Below, piece by piece: positions 1-14,245 of a stretch of DNA of 64,000 nucleotides. Positions within the stretch are counted from its first letter, which is position 1. Every line of letters starts with the position of its first letter. Position numbers and translations under genes: made by a program. The stretch comes from Conus ventricosus (lineage: Eukaryota; Mollusca; Gastropoda; Neogastropoda; Conidae). The notes beneath the pieces are model-generated. The model worked only from the letters and a program-made list of their open reading frames with translations. It was not told the DNA's origin and made no database searches. The DNA lies in contig CM031600.1 in the NCBI GenBank assembly GCA_018398815.1, positions 57,000,197 through 57,064,196 on the forward strand. Reading direction: 5' to 3'.

Positions 1-68
1 GTATGTCATTCACTATGAAGGCTTGTTGATCACAGTAAGTTAAACTGAAAAGAAGAATGAGGGATAGA

Positions 69-130
69 GTATGTATGTATGTGTATACAAGATCAAAAGA
101 GTATGTATGTATGTGTATACAAGATCAAGT
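69..130. repeat. Two-unit tandem repeat (about 33 bp)
   Basis: Two nearly identical copies of a unit built on GTATGTATGTGTATACAAGA follow one another. The flanking 130-480 bp hold no convincing gene; they are probably ALKBH7 intron or downstream sequence. Confidence 0.7.
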
Positions 131-509
131 GGACTCAGCTAGATCATCCAACTATCTTCTAAGAAACAGTCCATGAAAAGAGCGGACAGGACAGACAGAG
201 AAAGAGGTGGGCTGAAAATACTGCCATGTGGACCTGGATGAGCTTTGCGATAACCTACACTCATTGTCTTACCTGGGCCAACAAGTCTCAGCCATCAGCA
301 GTGGAGACTGTATCATTGTAGTGCTTTGTAAAATTTTATCATTCTTATTTACTTATTCTGGGCATTATGAAAATGACTAGTATGATCATTTCATTGTTTT
401 CATTACCATTTCCATCCCAGTTAGTATTGATTCTCATCATCATTGTTGCTGTTGTTGTTACTGATCAATAAAAACACTGTCATCTCCTGAACATTCCTCA
501 AATAATTTA

Positions 510-532
510 ACACACGCACAGACACACACACA

Positions 533-573
<41 letters not shown>

Positions 574-905
574 GTGTGTGTGCACATACACAGGCATACA
601 CACACAAAGATGCGCATACACATGAATGCACATGCACACGCACATGTGTGTATGTCCATATACACAGGCAGACATACATGTATACACACATATATACAGT
701 ACATGTAGACTCATGTAGGAACCTGAGTGCATGCAGGAGCATACTCACACAAGCTGATAGATCACACACACAAATATACATGCACACACATGCATGCACA
801 CCTGCCCACACACACACACACACACACAGAGTGACATATACATGCACAGTGCATGTATACACTGGCACGCACACAGGTCTATGCCAACCAACCTGTGCTC
901 ACACA
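510..905. repeat. Complex (AC)n microsatellite block
   Basis: Runs of AC dinucleotides are interrupted by CATG/CATA variants. Open frames across it translate to alternating Cys/Val or His/Thr and are artefacts of the repeat. Confidence 0.9.
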
Positions 906-927
906 CACTCGCACAAGAGAGAGAGAG

Positions 928-1020
928 GTAATGTTGCTTATAAATATAACCCAGCCGACCGCAGAGGGCCACATCAGGGCTGTCAACACGTTAAAATGAA
1001 CTCACAAGTCGCACTCACAC
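928..1020 (+). repeat. Short dispersed repeat, copy 1 (SINE-like fragment)
   Basis: The segment starts ATGTTGCTTATA, continues with an AGCCGACCGCAGAGGGCC block and ends with a GGGCTGTCAACACGTT block. Related copies occur at 20466-20552 and, truncated, at 55563-55590, so it is an interspersed repeat. Class is not established; no A/B box pair was recognised. Confidence 0.6.
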
Positions 1021-1346
1021 AAACACCAATACATACATGTATACAATGATAATAATGGTGCAGACAATGTTACTTATGTTGTTAGGTAGGTACCCAAGGT
1101 CTGACCAGCATGCTGGGCTATTTCGCAGGTTAGACATCTGGTAAGTTGTATCCATGAGACCCTGTTTCTAAATCCTCTTATCTTACGTCATTCATTAAAT
1201 AATCCATCAGCTGTAAATCATACGCGGTGTGGTCTCCAAACTTAGCGGACGTGGTGTAGCATTTATAGACTAACATGCATGCAGTGACACCTCCTTGATG
1301 AAACCCAACTGTATTGCCTCACACGGCCATGATCAATCCTGGGGCC

Positions 1347-1348
1347 AG

Positions 1349-1393
<45 letters not shown>
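1347..1393. repeat. (AC)n microsatellites near ALKBH7 exon
   Basis: A pure AC run; a second run at 1438-1458 directly follows the splice donor of the ALKBH7 exon. Confidence 0.85.
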
Positions 1394-1397
<4 letters not shown>

Positions 1398-1467
1398 TCA
1401 CACACACCCTCACATGGCCATGGTCAATCCTGGGGCCACACACACACACACACACACATGAACTCAC

Positions 1468-1761
1468 ATTATCCCAGTGATCAAACTCATATCGCAGTCT
1501 CTTCATGTATGGCTCCACTTCCCCCAACAAGCTCTGTTCTTCGGCTTCAGTCAGAAAATCACGAAACACGAGCATGTCTTTGCCAAGGATGGTCTCTGTC
1601 TCCACATCAGTGGCCGTGAGATAATTTTTCCACTGATCAGGAGTCACTAGATTGTCATTTGATACATTCTGTGTGCTACTGGTGGAATTTCGAAGTAATG
1701 TGCGTGCAAAGGTTGCTGGAGAATTCAGTCTTTCTGACAATAAAACCGTCCCGAGTTTCAA
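1468..1761 (-). CDS. ALKBH7: ALKBH7, 5' coding exon (partial gene)
   Basis: This minus-strand exon encodes the N-terminal part of the AlkB-homologue 7 family, an Fe(II)/2-oxoglutarate dioxygenase-fold protein of the mitochondrial matrix. The segment FLTEAEEQSLLGEVEPYMKR followed by LRYEFDHWDN aligns with the vertebrate ALKBH7 pattern FLSxAEEExL...RRRYEYDHWD. The preceding part is rich in Ser, Thr and Arg, with few acidic residues at the start, as expected for a transit peptide. The exon ends at a canonical donor (GTGAGT, complement of 1462-1467). The catalytic HxD...H residues would be in later exons beyond the left edge; I found none of them at 1-1460. The true start is unresolved: the frame is open upstream only to a TGA at 1783-1785 with no ATG between. 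Either one base is missing (an ATG in another frame lies at 1791-1793) or a short upstream exon exists. Confidence 0.8.
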
Positions 1762-2139
1762 GCAATGTGTTGGGCGAATGTGTCAGAATGCATAGTAACT
1801 TGTTCACTGCATGCATCTTCGGAGATTTCCTCTGAAAGATTGCAACTATGATTCTGGCTCTTGTTTGTAGCTATTTTTCCAAGTAAAAATTATAACACCA
1901 TGTGAAAGATTGTCGACGAAGTTCCATATGTGTAATTAGTTTAGATTCATTTACTGAAAATGCTACCTTTTTTACACCCATCGAAAACAGTCATTCTTTT
2001 AAAAAGAAAACTGCACGGACAAATTCTTTACAAAAAGTTTTTTCTTTCTTTCTATTTTTTTTTTCGTTTATGTATGACCCTTTGTCCACAACTTTAACCC
2101 GCAATTCTACTTAGCAGAATTACTCAAAGAGCTTATGCA

Positions 2140-2389
2140 CAAGGTACACAGGGAATCGTCAGTCCGGTTTCTGGAGTATCCATCCAAGAATATAATGCAC
2201 ACAAGGTCGGAAACGTGCCGCGACGAACGTGCACTTCTGCTAGTTATTAAGAATGACGTCCCTTGCATGCTTCACCGGAAGTTTTCAAGAGAGAGCACTT
2301 CGAGATTGGTCACTCCTAGCAACGCTGTCGTTGACGGCGGAAGACAGGGGAGCTGGATACTGAATACAATCGACTTTGTGTTTTTTGAG
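2140..2389 (+). promoter_or_regulatory. Probable CFAP57 promoter and non-coding first exon
   Basis: This is the most GC- and CpG-rich stretch between the divergent ALKBH7 and CFAP57 genes. It holds an ETS-type CCGGAAGT (2275-2282), a CRE-like TGACGTCC (from 2254), an inverted CCAAT box (ATTGGT, 2305-2310) and an X-box-like site (2309-2323). A donor-like GAG/GTAATC at 2389/2390 could end a 5'UTR exon that splices to the acceptor at 4020-4021, just before the CFAP57 ATG. The exon and TSS are inference. Confidence 0.45.
2309..2323 (+). promoter_or_regulatory. RFX X-box-like ciliary promoter motif
   Basis: GTCACT-CCT-AGCAAC fits the metazoan X-box pattern RYYNYY(N1-3)RRNRAC at every specified position. 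It overlaps an inverted CCAAT box and sits upstream of CFAP57, a motile-cilium gene of the type controlled by RFX factors. The site is a sequence match only; binding is inferred. Confidence 0.55.
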
Positions 2390-2647
2390 GTAATCTAGAT
2401 GACTCTTAATTGCTTATTCCCTTCTGACTTATTCACTAAACAAAATCTGTTTCGTGTTTAATTATAACTGAGATAAGAATATTTTGATTGATATGTGTTA
2501 AACATTACAGGAAAGACGGGATGCATGTGAAAACTAAAATAAGTCCATCATTCAGTCATTGAGGGTCGGCTATGAATGTAGACGCTAGTGCCATTACCAT
2601 GTTGCTCATATCCTCTCACAAATACTCACTTACAAACAGACTTGTAC

Positions 2648-2973
<326 letters not shown>

Positions 2974-3615
2974 CTTTCATCCTATAAAACCAGTTTAAAC
3001 ATGAGCTCAATTTAGATTGCTAAATGTTGGCAGGTTGAATTAAATCAGGCTGGTTATGTTGAAAATTAAAGAGGTTGATGGTTATAGCAGATCAAGGTAA
3101 TATGTACACAGTTTGACTCCTCTCATCTGGCTATGTAAAATCCTGAGGGTTCTGGATCATGAAGGCTGAAAATGTTTCCATTTATCTTGGTCAAAAGACA
3201 TAGATGATGGGTATAAGGGCCTGAATACCAGGCACCATGTGTGTGGACTTGAAACTTGTAGAAGTACTAAACCCCCAAATAGCAAGCTTGTTCGCGTTAG
3301 TCATAACAACATCAGAAGCAAACTGACCTTGATCTTGTAAGAAAAAGAAAAGGGAATGTCTGCCGACCAGACATTTATAGATTTTCACATCACAGAATGA
3401 TACAATAGCTAGATATTTTAACTTATATGGAGCAGAATATGTATGATGTGCTTGTGATTTTTTTCCTCTGTTAAATTCAGACTCAACTCTCTATTGTAAA
3501 AGATGTGTCAGCATTCTAGGTTTGTGTATTCAAAATTTTGTTATGCTCTCTTTCCAGCAAAGACAAAATGCAACCAGAATATATCAGTGTTAGCATTTCT
3601 ATTAAGCTGCAGCAT

Positions 3616-3687
<72 letters not shown>

Positions 3688-4044
3688 TCCCTCTTTCTCT
3701 CAATCTCAGACAAATGCGCTTGTCTTATTGTGGCACAATATGCACAAATACAGACTGTTTATTTGCAATGTGATTAGCACAGTAATATTATCACACATAT
3801 TGTGCTTTTTGGCAGACAGCTCAAAACATGCATTTAAGTGAAAAGACTCATAGATTTGAACTAATTATCCATCTTGTAAATCCTCCATCAGCAACCAGTA
3901 CAAAGATGATAACTGTGAGTCCCTTTGTATGAATGCCAGTTAGTTAATTAAGGAAAAAATATTGCCGTAATGAAAGAACCACCAACTGCATATCATAACA
4001 CTTTTTTCTGTATTTTTACAGGCAAGTAAACAAGAGCCTCCAAG

Positions 4045-4329
4045 ATGTCCATTGCCATTGCCCAGGCCAGGCACATCTTTGGCCTGAAGCCTGGCGTCTC
4101 AGGAAATATCTGCTACCATGACGAGCAGACCATCGTTTACCCAGCTGGTGCCAACTGCATTCTCTACAACATTGACCAGAAGGCCCAGAAGTTCATCCCA
4201 GGCTCGGAGAAGAGTGATGGAATGACAGCCGTCACAGTCAGCCCCAATCGCCGCTATGTGGCCATCGCTGAGAAAGGGGAGAAACCCACCATCACCATTT
4301 ATGACTTGCACTCCTTGAGGAAGAAAAAG
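4045..4329 (+). CDS. CFAP57: CFAP57 coding exon 1
   Basis: Residues 1-95, beginning [20 protein letters not shown]. It contains [20 protein letters not shown], a near-invariant stretch of the family. The upstream acceptor ends at 4021 and the donor is AAG/GTGAAA; the phase is 0. Confidence 0.93.
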
Positions 4330-6107
4330 GTGAAATGGGTGTGCTGTCTCAACTGAACCACGTTTCTGATGATCATCCGCAGCTGTGTTGCTAAATTGTA
4401 TGGATTGCAATGCCTTTGCTTCATATAAAGATATTATGATAGATAATCAGACAGAGTGTACTTAAGAACAGATCACAGACAAGAGGTGAACTTGTCAATG
4501 ATTATGATAAAATAGTTACCATACAGTATGTTATTGTGTTACATCTTTTTACTTTTACATAAATAAAATGCAAATGATGTTTATTGAAAACAGTCTCCCA
4601 CTTCTTGCAGATTATTGTCTCTTGTATCTGGTCTCCATGGGTTGCTGATGATTTTTAAAAAAAACCATTTCAGTTCGCATCTTTTTTCCTGACACATATT
4701 CATAATAGAGAATGATCAACTGAATTGCTGAAAATGTTGTGGGTTTTTTTTTGCATATGATACGATTTAAAAAGAAATACCTTTCACAAAAATACTAAGA
4801 GATGCTTAATATCAACTGACAGAAAACACTGATTTTTGTGAGCATTAGTTCATGATGATCATAACAATTCAATAACAGTGTGAACAATGAATAATTGTGC
4901 AGGTCTTGAGCTCACCAGACGTGCCAACTGGAGAATACGTCAGCCTGGCCTTTTCTCCAGACTCCAAGTATCTGGTGGCTCAAGGAGGCAAACCTGACTG
5001 GACTTTGTTGTACTGGACGTGGGAGAAATCCAAAGTGATGGCCACCACCAAGACCTCCAATCCACAGAATCCTTCAGGAGAAGTTTATCAGGTACTTGGC
5101 ATCACATAACTGCTGGCAACATGAAGCTGAAGGGTTGATTGTCCTTTTCTTTTTCCCTCCATGAAATGAGTCAGAGTTTGTCGCCAGCAGCTGATGTAGG
5201 AGATCAAGGTGTCAGGGGTCGATATGGGTTGATCGATTTAACGATGTTTCCTGCATACGCTACTCTCTGTGTGTTTGCATTATTTTCTCTCTTAAGAAAA
5301 GGTACACTTAGAAAAACATTTGGCTAACAGTGTGATGCTGAACCTAAATCTGACTTTTTGTTGATTTTTTTCCCAAAGTAAAATAATTTTCCAAACCCCA
5401 TATCTCAGAAAGAGTACATGTGACTTTAACATCTGTTTTACCGTGAGAAAGAACACAGTTACAATTGAATTTAGATTCTGCACAACCTCAGCCCCCTGTA
5501 CTCCACCCCCTCTGCCACCCGCTCAAGAAAGTCACCTAAATACACCCACTGGTGACAAACATTTATTTTGAAGTGGAAGGTAATGATTATCTGACATTTG
5601 TGGATAAAAGGTTGTGCCCAAGAATCATTAAGTTGATGTCTGTTTTTGTTTCACGTTTTGTAGAGATTTTACTCAAATGTCTGTAAATACTTATTAATTC
5701 ACAATGACATAGTAACTTTTTTTTTCTTAATTCACTTGTGTGTAATTTTGACATTGTAACTTCTGTCAGTGGATGAGAAACACTCCCTTCCTCCCCTAAT
5801 GGCATGGTCATTCTTTGGTGCTGTCTGTTTCCTCAGGTGAGCTTCAATCCCCAAGACAACACACAGCTCTGTGTGATTGGCAACACCATCTTCCGTCACT
5901 TCCGCTACAGTGAGGGCAACCTCAAGCCTTCAACTTCCAGAAAATGGAGCCACAGAACTATTTGTGCCATGCCTGGGTATCTGAGGAACGCATTGTCGTC
6001 GGCACTGACAATGGGCGGCTGCTTCTTTTCGAAGCTGGAGAGCTGAAGCATGAAATCAACGTGGGAAAAGATGAAAAGTCAGTTTTTTCATGGGGGGAAG
6101 AAGGAGG

Positions 6108-6178
<71 letters not shown>

Positions 6179-7206
6179 AGATAATGTCTAACGGTATAAG
6201 GGGTGGAGCTGGCAAGAATAGTGTAAAAAGTGATCAGCAGACAGTGAGAAGAGACAGAGAGGGTGATGTTAGTTTTGGTCATTGATGACTTTTCACTTAC
6301 TATCCATATTTTTCAGTTACTATCTCACTGCCACATAAGCATTCTTCCATGACTCTTGTTTAATGCCAGCAACTATTGTAATAATCTTCCGGTCTAGAAT
6401 GAGGTCAATACTGAATTGGGGAAAAAAAATCAAATGAAAAAGATGAGTTTACTTGGAAAACTTCAATGCATATGATTAACAATGTCAGTTACTCAGCATG
6501 AAACAAAGATTTGAAAGGAAACAGGGAGAGTGCCCATTGTGTTTCCTTTATCTGTGTTCATAGTGCACGTAGTGTTTCCATTATCTGTGTTCATAGTGCC
6601 CATTGTGTTTGTTATCTACATTCATAGTACCCATCTGTGTTGCCATTTGCTGTGAATTGGTGCAGATGGGCTTAACAATATTGCTCTTTCTTTCCATTTG
6701 TTCATTTATCTATGTTGATTTTGTCACCGATGAAGCACTCAATCAAGTGACTGCTCGTTCTTCATTTTTCATTGTCATGAGTGTTGTTTATCTTCCTGAC
6801 GAAGACCCATCAAGTGACTGCTTGTTCTTCATTTTCATTGTCATGAGTGTTGTTTATCTTGCTTGAAGAAGACCTAAGAGGTCAAAACGCATTGTGATTT
6901 GCCTTGTAATTCATTTGTCCACATTAGTTGGTGGAGTCATTATAATTACTTCTTAAAATTTGTTTAGATCTCCGCCTGCAGCCGTCTCACTTCGCAACTA
7001 ACTCTGTCAATGTGTTGCTGTAGATCCGGAGAAGAGAGTGCTTCATCTGCAGTGGCCCAGATCACTGCCATTGTGGCCTACTCCAAAGGCTTTGCCTGCG
7101 CCTGTGGGCCTGGCACTGTCTTCCTCTTTGAGAAGACAGACGATAAAGACTTCTTCAAAAAATCCAGAGAAATCAAGGTATTCTGTGTGATATCTGGACA
7201 AAATGT

Positions 7207-7256
<50 letters not shown>

Positions 7257-7284
7257 TAAATGCATATGTATGTGTGCCCATGTA

Positions 7285-7316
<32 letters not shown>

Positions 7317-8154
7317 TCTGTATGTGTGTGTGTGTATGTAAGTGTGCTCACATGCACATCTGCACTCAAGTATTTCTCTGACAAGGTCATTTTTGATATT
7401 TTAACTGAACCTGCTCATGACTCAATTCTGGATGCTGCTTGTCACAAGTAAATTTACAGTGACACTTCCATGTTCTGGCAGCTTCAACAAACAGACAAAC
7501 CAAGAACAAAAAGAACACACAGGCAAGCCAGTGAATGAGCTGAACGATTAACTGGAAAAAAAAAACATCATAAAAAGAAAAGAAAGAAGCTTCAACTAAC
7601 AGATAGCAGTTGCAGACATGATTACCGACATACATGTCTGGTTGCTGACCAACATTACCTTACCTTACCTTACCTTGCTGCAGATTCCCCTGGACTCCAG
7701 CAACAGTGCTGACCCGGCCAAGTCCCAGCAGCAGATCATCAAGTGCCTGACGGTCAGCCCCTCAGAGGAGACCCTGGTGGCCTCCACTGACCAGGCCCAG
7801 CTCTATTACCTCACTCTGTCCAGTGCCGATATCGGCAAGGTAAGGCTGAGTCAGTCGTCAAAGGGTTCCTAGGCCGGTGGTCTGTCTTCCTGGTGGTTGG
7901 TGGTGCCTTGAGATTGAAGTCTTGCTGACAGTATGTATGTGCTGGAGCTTCAAAGATGCTGACTGAGATTAGTTTGTGTGTGAGAGACGCACAGGATTTG
8001 TCCATCTAACTCTCTGTCACACACACACACACCACACATATATATGTAAATGTATACACACATACTGATACAGAGAAATACACAGACACACACAGACACA
8101 CACACATGTGCAAACATACACATGTATAACACACACACACACACATAACACACA

Positions 8155-8215
<61 letters not shown>

Positions 8216-11200
8216 CAGAGCCATGATGTGATCCACTGTTTTGACCAGTATGAAAGCAAAATTTTCTTATCGTATAGGCAGTTTATTCAAAACCAGCGAT
8301 TACATCTCCATGTCAGTATTTTTCCAGTTACCTGAAATCTACACTGACCTACACTGGTCCGTCTTCTATCACAGATTGAAAAAAAAAATCCAGAACTATG
8401 GTATTGTATATATGGTGACAACAGTAAGAGAAGTATTAAAATACAATAAGCAATCTGTCACTGCCATTTGAATTCAGCCAATTTAAACCATCTTCATTGT
8501 TGACAGGGAGACCAGGCCACATTTGAAGTGTTGGCTCAGGCGTTCCACAATGGCCAGATACAGGGGCTGGACGTGTGCATTCGTAAACCTCTCATCGCCA
8601 CCTGCTCTCTGGATCGCTCTGTGCGCATCTGGAACAACGAAACATGGCGAGTTATCTGCAGTCAGGGTTTTGGGGAACATAGACATAGATGGAAAAGATG
8701 CTAAAGACCAGTTGCATGAATGTGCCAAACAAGTGCATCTGCAGTAGTGTTTGATTTCAGTCTTTAAAATTGTGTGATATCTGGTAAAGAGAGAGAAACA
8801 CAGTGTGTGTATGCACCTGTTCAAGTGAGTGAATGTTTATGCTTACAAGCATCTTGTGGGGAATATATTTATTAAACTGTGTTCTAAGCCATTGTTGGTT
8901 GAACAAAATGTGTTGTCCCTTTTTGAGTCATGCTTACCTGTGTGTGTCAGCAACCTGGAACTGTACAAGGTGTTTGCGGAGGAGGCATACAGCATTGCTC
9001 TGCATCCCTCAGGGTTGTACATCCTGGTAGGCTTCAGTGACAAGCTGCGCCTCATGAACCTGCTCATCGATGACATCCGCACCTTCAAGGAGTTCACTGT
9101 GCGCGGCTGCAAAGAGGTCAGAAACAGTCAGTGATGTGAGTCCGCAGGACTGTCCATCTTTCTCTTAGACACTTTGGTTTTGGGTAAATGAAAAAAAATT
9201 TTTTTAGACAGGTACATGGTTTGAAAAAGGGGATGTTTGAGTGAAACAAGAAAACATTTTGATGGGTTCTGAAAGGAATCTTTGGGTAAAAAAGAAACAG
9301 TTTTGGCAGGTTTAAAAAGGGGATATTTGAAGTAAAAAGAGGTAAATGTTTGACTGGATGAAAAAAAATGGTCTTGCATTGTGATGCTCATGTAAACTGC
9401 CATGATTTATTTTGTTGAAATTGAAAATCCAATGCTATCTTTAGTGTGACAAGTTGTGTCAGTCCGCTATGTATATTCAATGAAGTCATGGGTACACCAT
9501 ATTTAGGGAGGCACCTGAGGCCTGCCCAGCCTGTTGCATAGATCAGGCATCAGTCTCATAGTCTCACCCATGAGGATGACTCCAACCATCTCTCCCCAGT
9601 CCTTCCCCATCCCTCTCTATCCTTCCATATTCCTCACTCCAGCCACCAGTTCAATGAGAACATTACATTTTGTTTACTTGTTTGTTTGTGTCCCATGAAG
9701 AAAATAAAAGCTGTAGTACTGAGACTTTTATCAAGCTGAAGCAACTACTGGCAGTCGCATTATTTCAGTGTGTTTATTTGATTAACAGTTGCTTATGATT
9801 GCTTGCTGAATGTGTTTTGACAGTGTGCCTTTAGCAATGGAGGGCACCTCTTTGCGGCGGTGCACGGCAACGTGATTCAGATCTACTCCACCACCACGTT
9901 TGAGTGTGTCACCAATCTCAAAGGTCATAACGGCAAGGTCAGGTCCATTGTCTGGAGCACGATGACAGCAAAATCGTCTCCTGTGGCATGGACGGGGCTG
10001 TGTACGAGTGGGACGCCTACACAGGAAAACGTGTGGGAGAAAGCGTGTTGAAATCGTGCAGTTACACTGGTGTAGCCATCACTCCCGATGGAAAGACCAC
10101 TTTCGCAGCTGGGTCCGATAAGACGCTGAAAGAGATTGCTGATTCACAGGTACATTCAAATAAGTGTTTGTTTCGGGTGAGAGTGTGCAGTAGGAGTGCG
10201 GGGATGGGGGTGGGAGAAAGGGAGTGTATGCTTGCATGTGCACACTTATGCACGCATGTGGAATTATCACTCAGATGTAGGCTTCTGTTCTCAACTTCCA
10301 GTGTCATTAATTAGTTCACATTATTATTGATGAATGCTTTTAATTCAGTAACATAGACTTATAATCTTAGAGCTGAGATGAGTGAATACCAGCTTGGTAT
10401 GTTAAAATGCAAACAGACAGTTTTTCTTCTAAGAAGCACTTTCGCAATCAGATAAAGAGCTTAATACTTCATTTCTAATGTCAAAGAGAAACATCCATTT
10501 TTGAGAAGACAAGTGATGCTCGTTCTTCATTTTCAACTCCTGAATGTTGCTTACCTTGCCTGAAGAAACCAAAGAGGTGGAAACGCCTCAAGTTTTGTTT
10601 GTCCCTTTTATCCGGTGGAGTTTATAATTCCTCTTTAAAATTGGTTTCAGTCTCCACCTGCAGTCACCTCCCTTTGAAACGAACTTCATCACGGTAAAGG
10701 TGTCTGAGAAAAGTTTGTGGTCGAACAAAGTGCTGAAGTCATAGTCTTATGTGGAGTCTGCCTTTCCTGTCACTTCTCATCCAACTGTGGAACCTTCATG
10801 CATGAATGAAACGCCTCTGCTGCCTGCTTCAGATCTTGCGTGAGGTGCCATCCGGGGACATGACGCTGACCAGCGTGGCGCTGTCACACTCGGGACGCAT
10901 GCTGTTTGCTGGCACGGCTCGGGGCACCATGTGGTCCGTCAAGTACCCCTCACCATCCCTGGAGAGTGGCAGGAGCACCAAGGTCATGGATCGGCCATCA
11001 CCAAGGTAAAGAACGCCCCCATGGTTGCTGATTCGATTAATTTATGTTGAAACACAAGAATAAAAAATAATCACAAGTAAAATATTTAAGTTTATTTCAA
11101 AACGGTTGTCAGTGGTTGGTGTCAGGAAGACCAGAGTTAGAACTAAACTTCATCTTGAAAAAAAACAACAGACATGATTAGTTGGGTTTTTTTTCAAAAT

Positions 11201-12964
11201 TGACATTCACTCTCTGAAGACACATTGTAGCTGCCTGAATGACAAAGTAGTTCATAATGCACTGGATGACCTGGAATTCGCTTGGGAGGGTATACCCAGA
11301 GGGTGATCCCCAGAATTTCCAGCTGTCCTGAGAATGTTCATTGACAGAACACTGGAAAAAAAAATCCAGCACTCCTTGAGTGCTCTTCAAATAAGCAAAT
11401 ATCCCTAAAGTGTTCATCTGCAGAATGCTAATAGACAAACTTGGTTCTTCCTTCAGGGCTTTTCACAAAAACACATCTCTAAAGTGTTTATCTACAGAAC
11501 ACTAACAAACACTGAATTCAACAATTCTTCAATGTTAATCAAATAAACACACATTTCTATAGTGCTCAACTAAGGAACCCTAACACAAGGAATTCAAATG
11601 TGCTCAAGTGTCCTCAAGTAAATGCATGTTTTCTTAGAGTGTCAATCTGCAGAGCACTAACAAGCATACTGTATCTAGCAGTCCTTGAATGTTCTTCAAA
11701 TAAACACGTGTTCCTAGAGTGTTCATCTGCTGAACGCTAATAAACAAGCTGAATTCACCAGTCCTCGAGTGCTCTTCAGAAAACTAACAATCAAAATGAA
11801 TCTAAGGATCCTTAAGTATTTTTCAAAATAAACATCTGTCCATAGAGAGTTCAACCAAGGAACCCTAACAAACAATCTGAATTCAGCAGCCTTTGAGTGC
11901 TCTTCACATGAACACATATCCCCTGGAATATTTAAGCTGAAAAACCACTCATAACCAAAAGATAAAACTGAAGTTAAGTGATTCCCGAGTATTCATCGTA
12001 TGACCACTTTAAAAAAAAAAAGACACACCCAAAGGTGCGGGAAGGACCCAGAGAAGTGCTGTCCTCAACTGCTGAACAAACCAGCTGGGAGCAATCCTGC
12101 GCCGCCCTTGGAAGCCTGCGCTGTGTTGACGTAGGGTGCAGGTACACACAGGACATTCCATTAACATGCAAAGGGACATAACTGTTCTGTGGCAGATGCT
12201 GAGTGTTCCTCATATAACCACACCATGTTCTGGTTGTGTGCAGATGAAGATCACGTACGATGACCAGTACCTGATCACGGTGGCGGAGGATGCCTCCATC
12301 CTGCTGTGGAAGATCCAGGACAAGGAAGGCAGGGGCCTGAAGCGAGACAAGGAGGTGGGCTGGGCCGAAGAGATCCTCATCACCAAGAGCGACCTGGAGG
12401 AGAAGGTCAGTTGGGTGCCGTGTTGGGTGGTGTTACGATGTAGTGTCTTGAATTGTGGTGTGCTGTGTTGAATAGCAGCCCATTGTCAGAACTGATTTCT
12501 CTGTGAGAATTCACATTTCTCACCCAGTTGTTGTTGTGTTGTTGTTGTTGTTTGTTGCTTACTTGACAAACTGGATTTTTTAAGAGACACTTTTGCCAGG
12601 GACATATAACTGCTTCATTACCACAGGTTTCATTTACAGATGCTAGGTGGATGCTGCTAACAGGAATATCATTCGAAAGGCTTGCCACTGCCATGTGGTG
12701 GAGAATGAGAGAAAAAAAACATACCAAGAAAAAAAAGGAGAAAAGGAAGATCTGAGATCTTCCAATTCCCCAGACAAGTGCTTGCTTTCATGGTGCCACT
12801 GGTCAATGGCATTGATCCGACAACCTCAGTTATTCTGGAATGGATGGCTTCCACAGCCTACTGTCACACCGTTTCAGTGACGGAACTTCCTTTTTCTGTT
12901 CTTAATTTTTGAAAAAAAATCACACTGACTACTTAGTGTTCACATTAAAGAAAAAAATGTGGTT

Positions 12965-13032
<68 letters not shown>

Positions 13033-13197
13033 ATAGGGTTTCTCTTGCTCCCATAATAAAGAGTTGTCAGTCTGACAGCAGTATTGCTAGGGCAACATCA
13101 ATGGTAAAAACACTGGTGTAGTTTTATGGGTATATGGGCAGTAAAATGGTGCGTGTATGTATGTGTGTGTGTGTGTGTGTGTGTACATGTGCATGCA

Positions 13198-13271
<74 letters not shown>

Positions 13272-14168
13272 TGCATGTGTGTGTGCGTGTGCGTGTGCGT
13301 GTGAGCACGTGCATATGTGGTATTGCTGTTGAATACGGCACACCACCACATTTTAAAAAAAATGTACACTTATATAAAACCCATCATTCACACTGCCCAG
13401 CTAACTGTATTTCAGTACCTGCTCTTCAAATGACTTAATACTCACACTTCACATTGTGTCCACAGAACGCATCCATGGCAGACCTCAACTCGCGAGTGGA
13501 GGAGCTGAAGATGGAGAACGAGTACCAACTGAGGCTGAAGGATATGAACTACAATGAGAAGATGAAGGAGCTGACCGAGAAGTTCATTCAAGAAATGGAA
13601 TCTCTCAAGACCAAGAATCAGGTCAGTACATACATCGCAGCATGATAGATTAACGAAAGAATGAACACACAATATAAGATGTGGAGAAGGCTGGGCATTC
13701 AGTGATGAGTAATAAACAATAAACAATGATCCTACTAAGTGTGAACATGCTCTGATATTTTAGGATAGTATACTAAAATGAAGGGCATGATCAAAAAGAA
13801 AATTAACAGATAAATGGAGGAAAGTATTTTCAAAAGAAGTATGATCATCATGATGAATCAATCAACAAATGAATCCATCAATCGGTCATTTAGTAACTTG
13901 TCAGCAAGAGCAGCAGCAGTAACACACAGACTGAAGTTTACATGCTAGATATGCAGGAATGGATGAAAAAAAAACAACAACAACAAACAGATAAACAAAA
14001 CACTTTGTCATGATTGAAACTCTAACTGTACTTTCAATGGAAACAATGATTAGAATGAAATATTTCATGGCAGTAGTGCAAAGAAACAGTGTTTTGAGTA
14101 TCATAATCCTGTGACTGGATTCACAAATACTCCCAAATGATTTTTGTTATATTTGCACTCACGCGCGT

Positions 14169-14245
<77 letters not shown>

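Noticed and set aside
510..905. Long open frames rich in Cys-Val or His-Thr here and at all other AC/GT tracts
   Set aside because: They are translations of dinucleotide repeats and occur in several frames at once.
1468..1761. TTG at 1761 as the ALKBH7 start
   Set aside because: Nuclear animal genes start at ATG; the true start is left open.
8647..8956. GT at 8651 as exon 6 donor
   Set aside because: It would put the highly conserved exon 7 out of frame.
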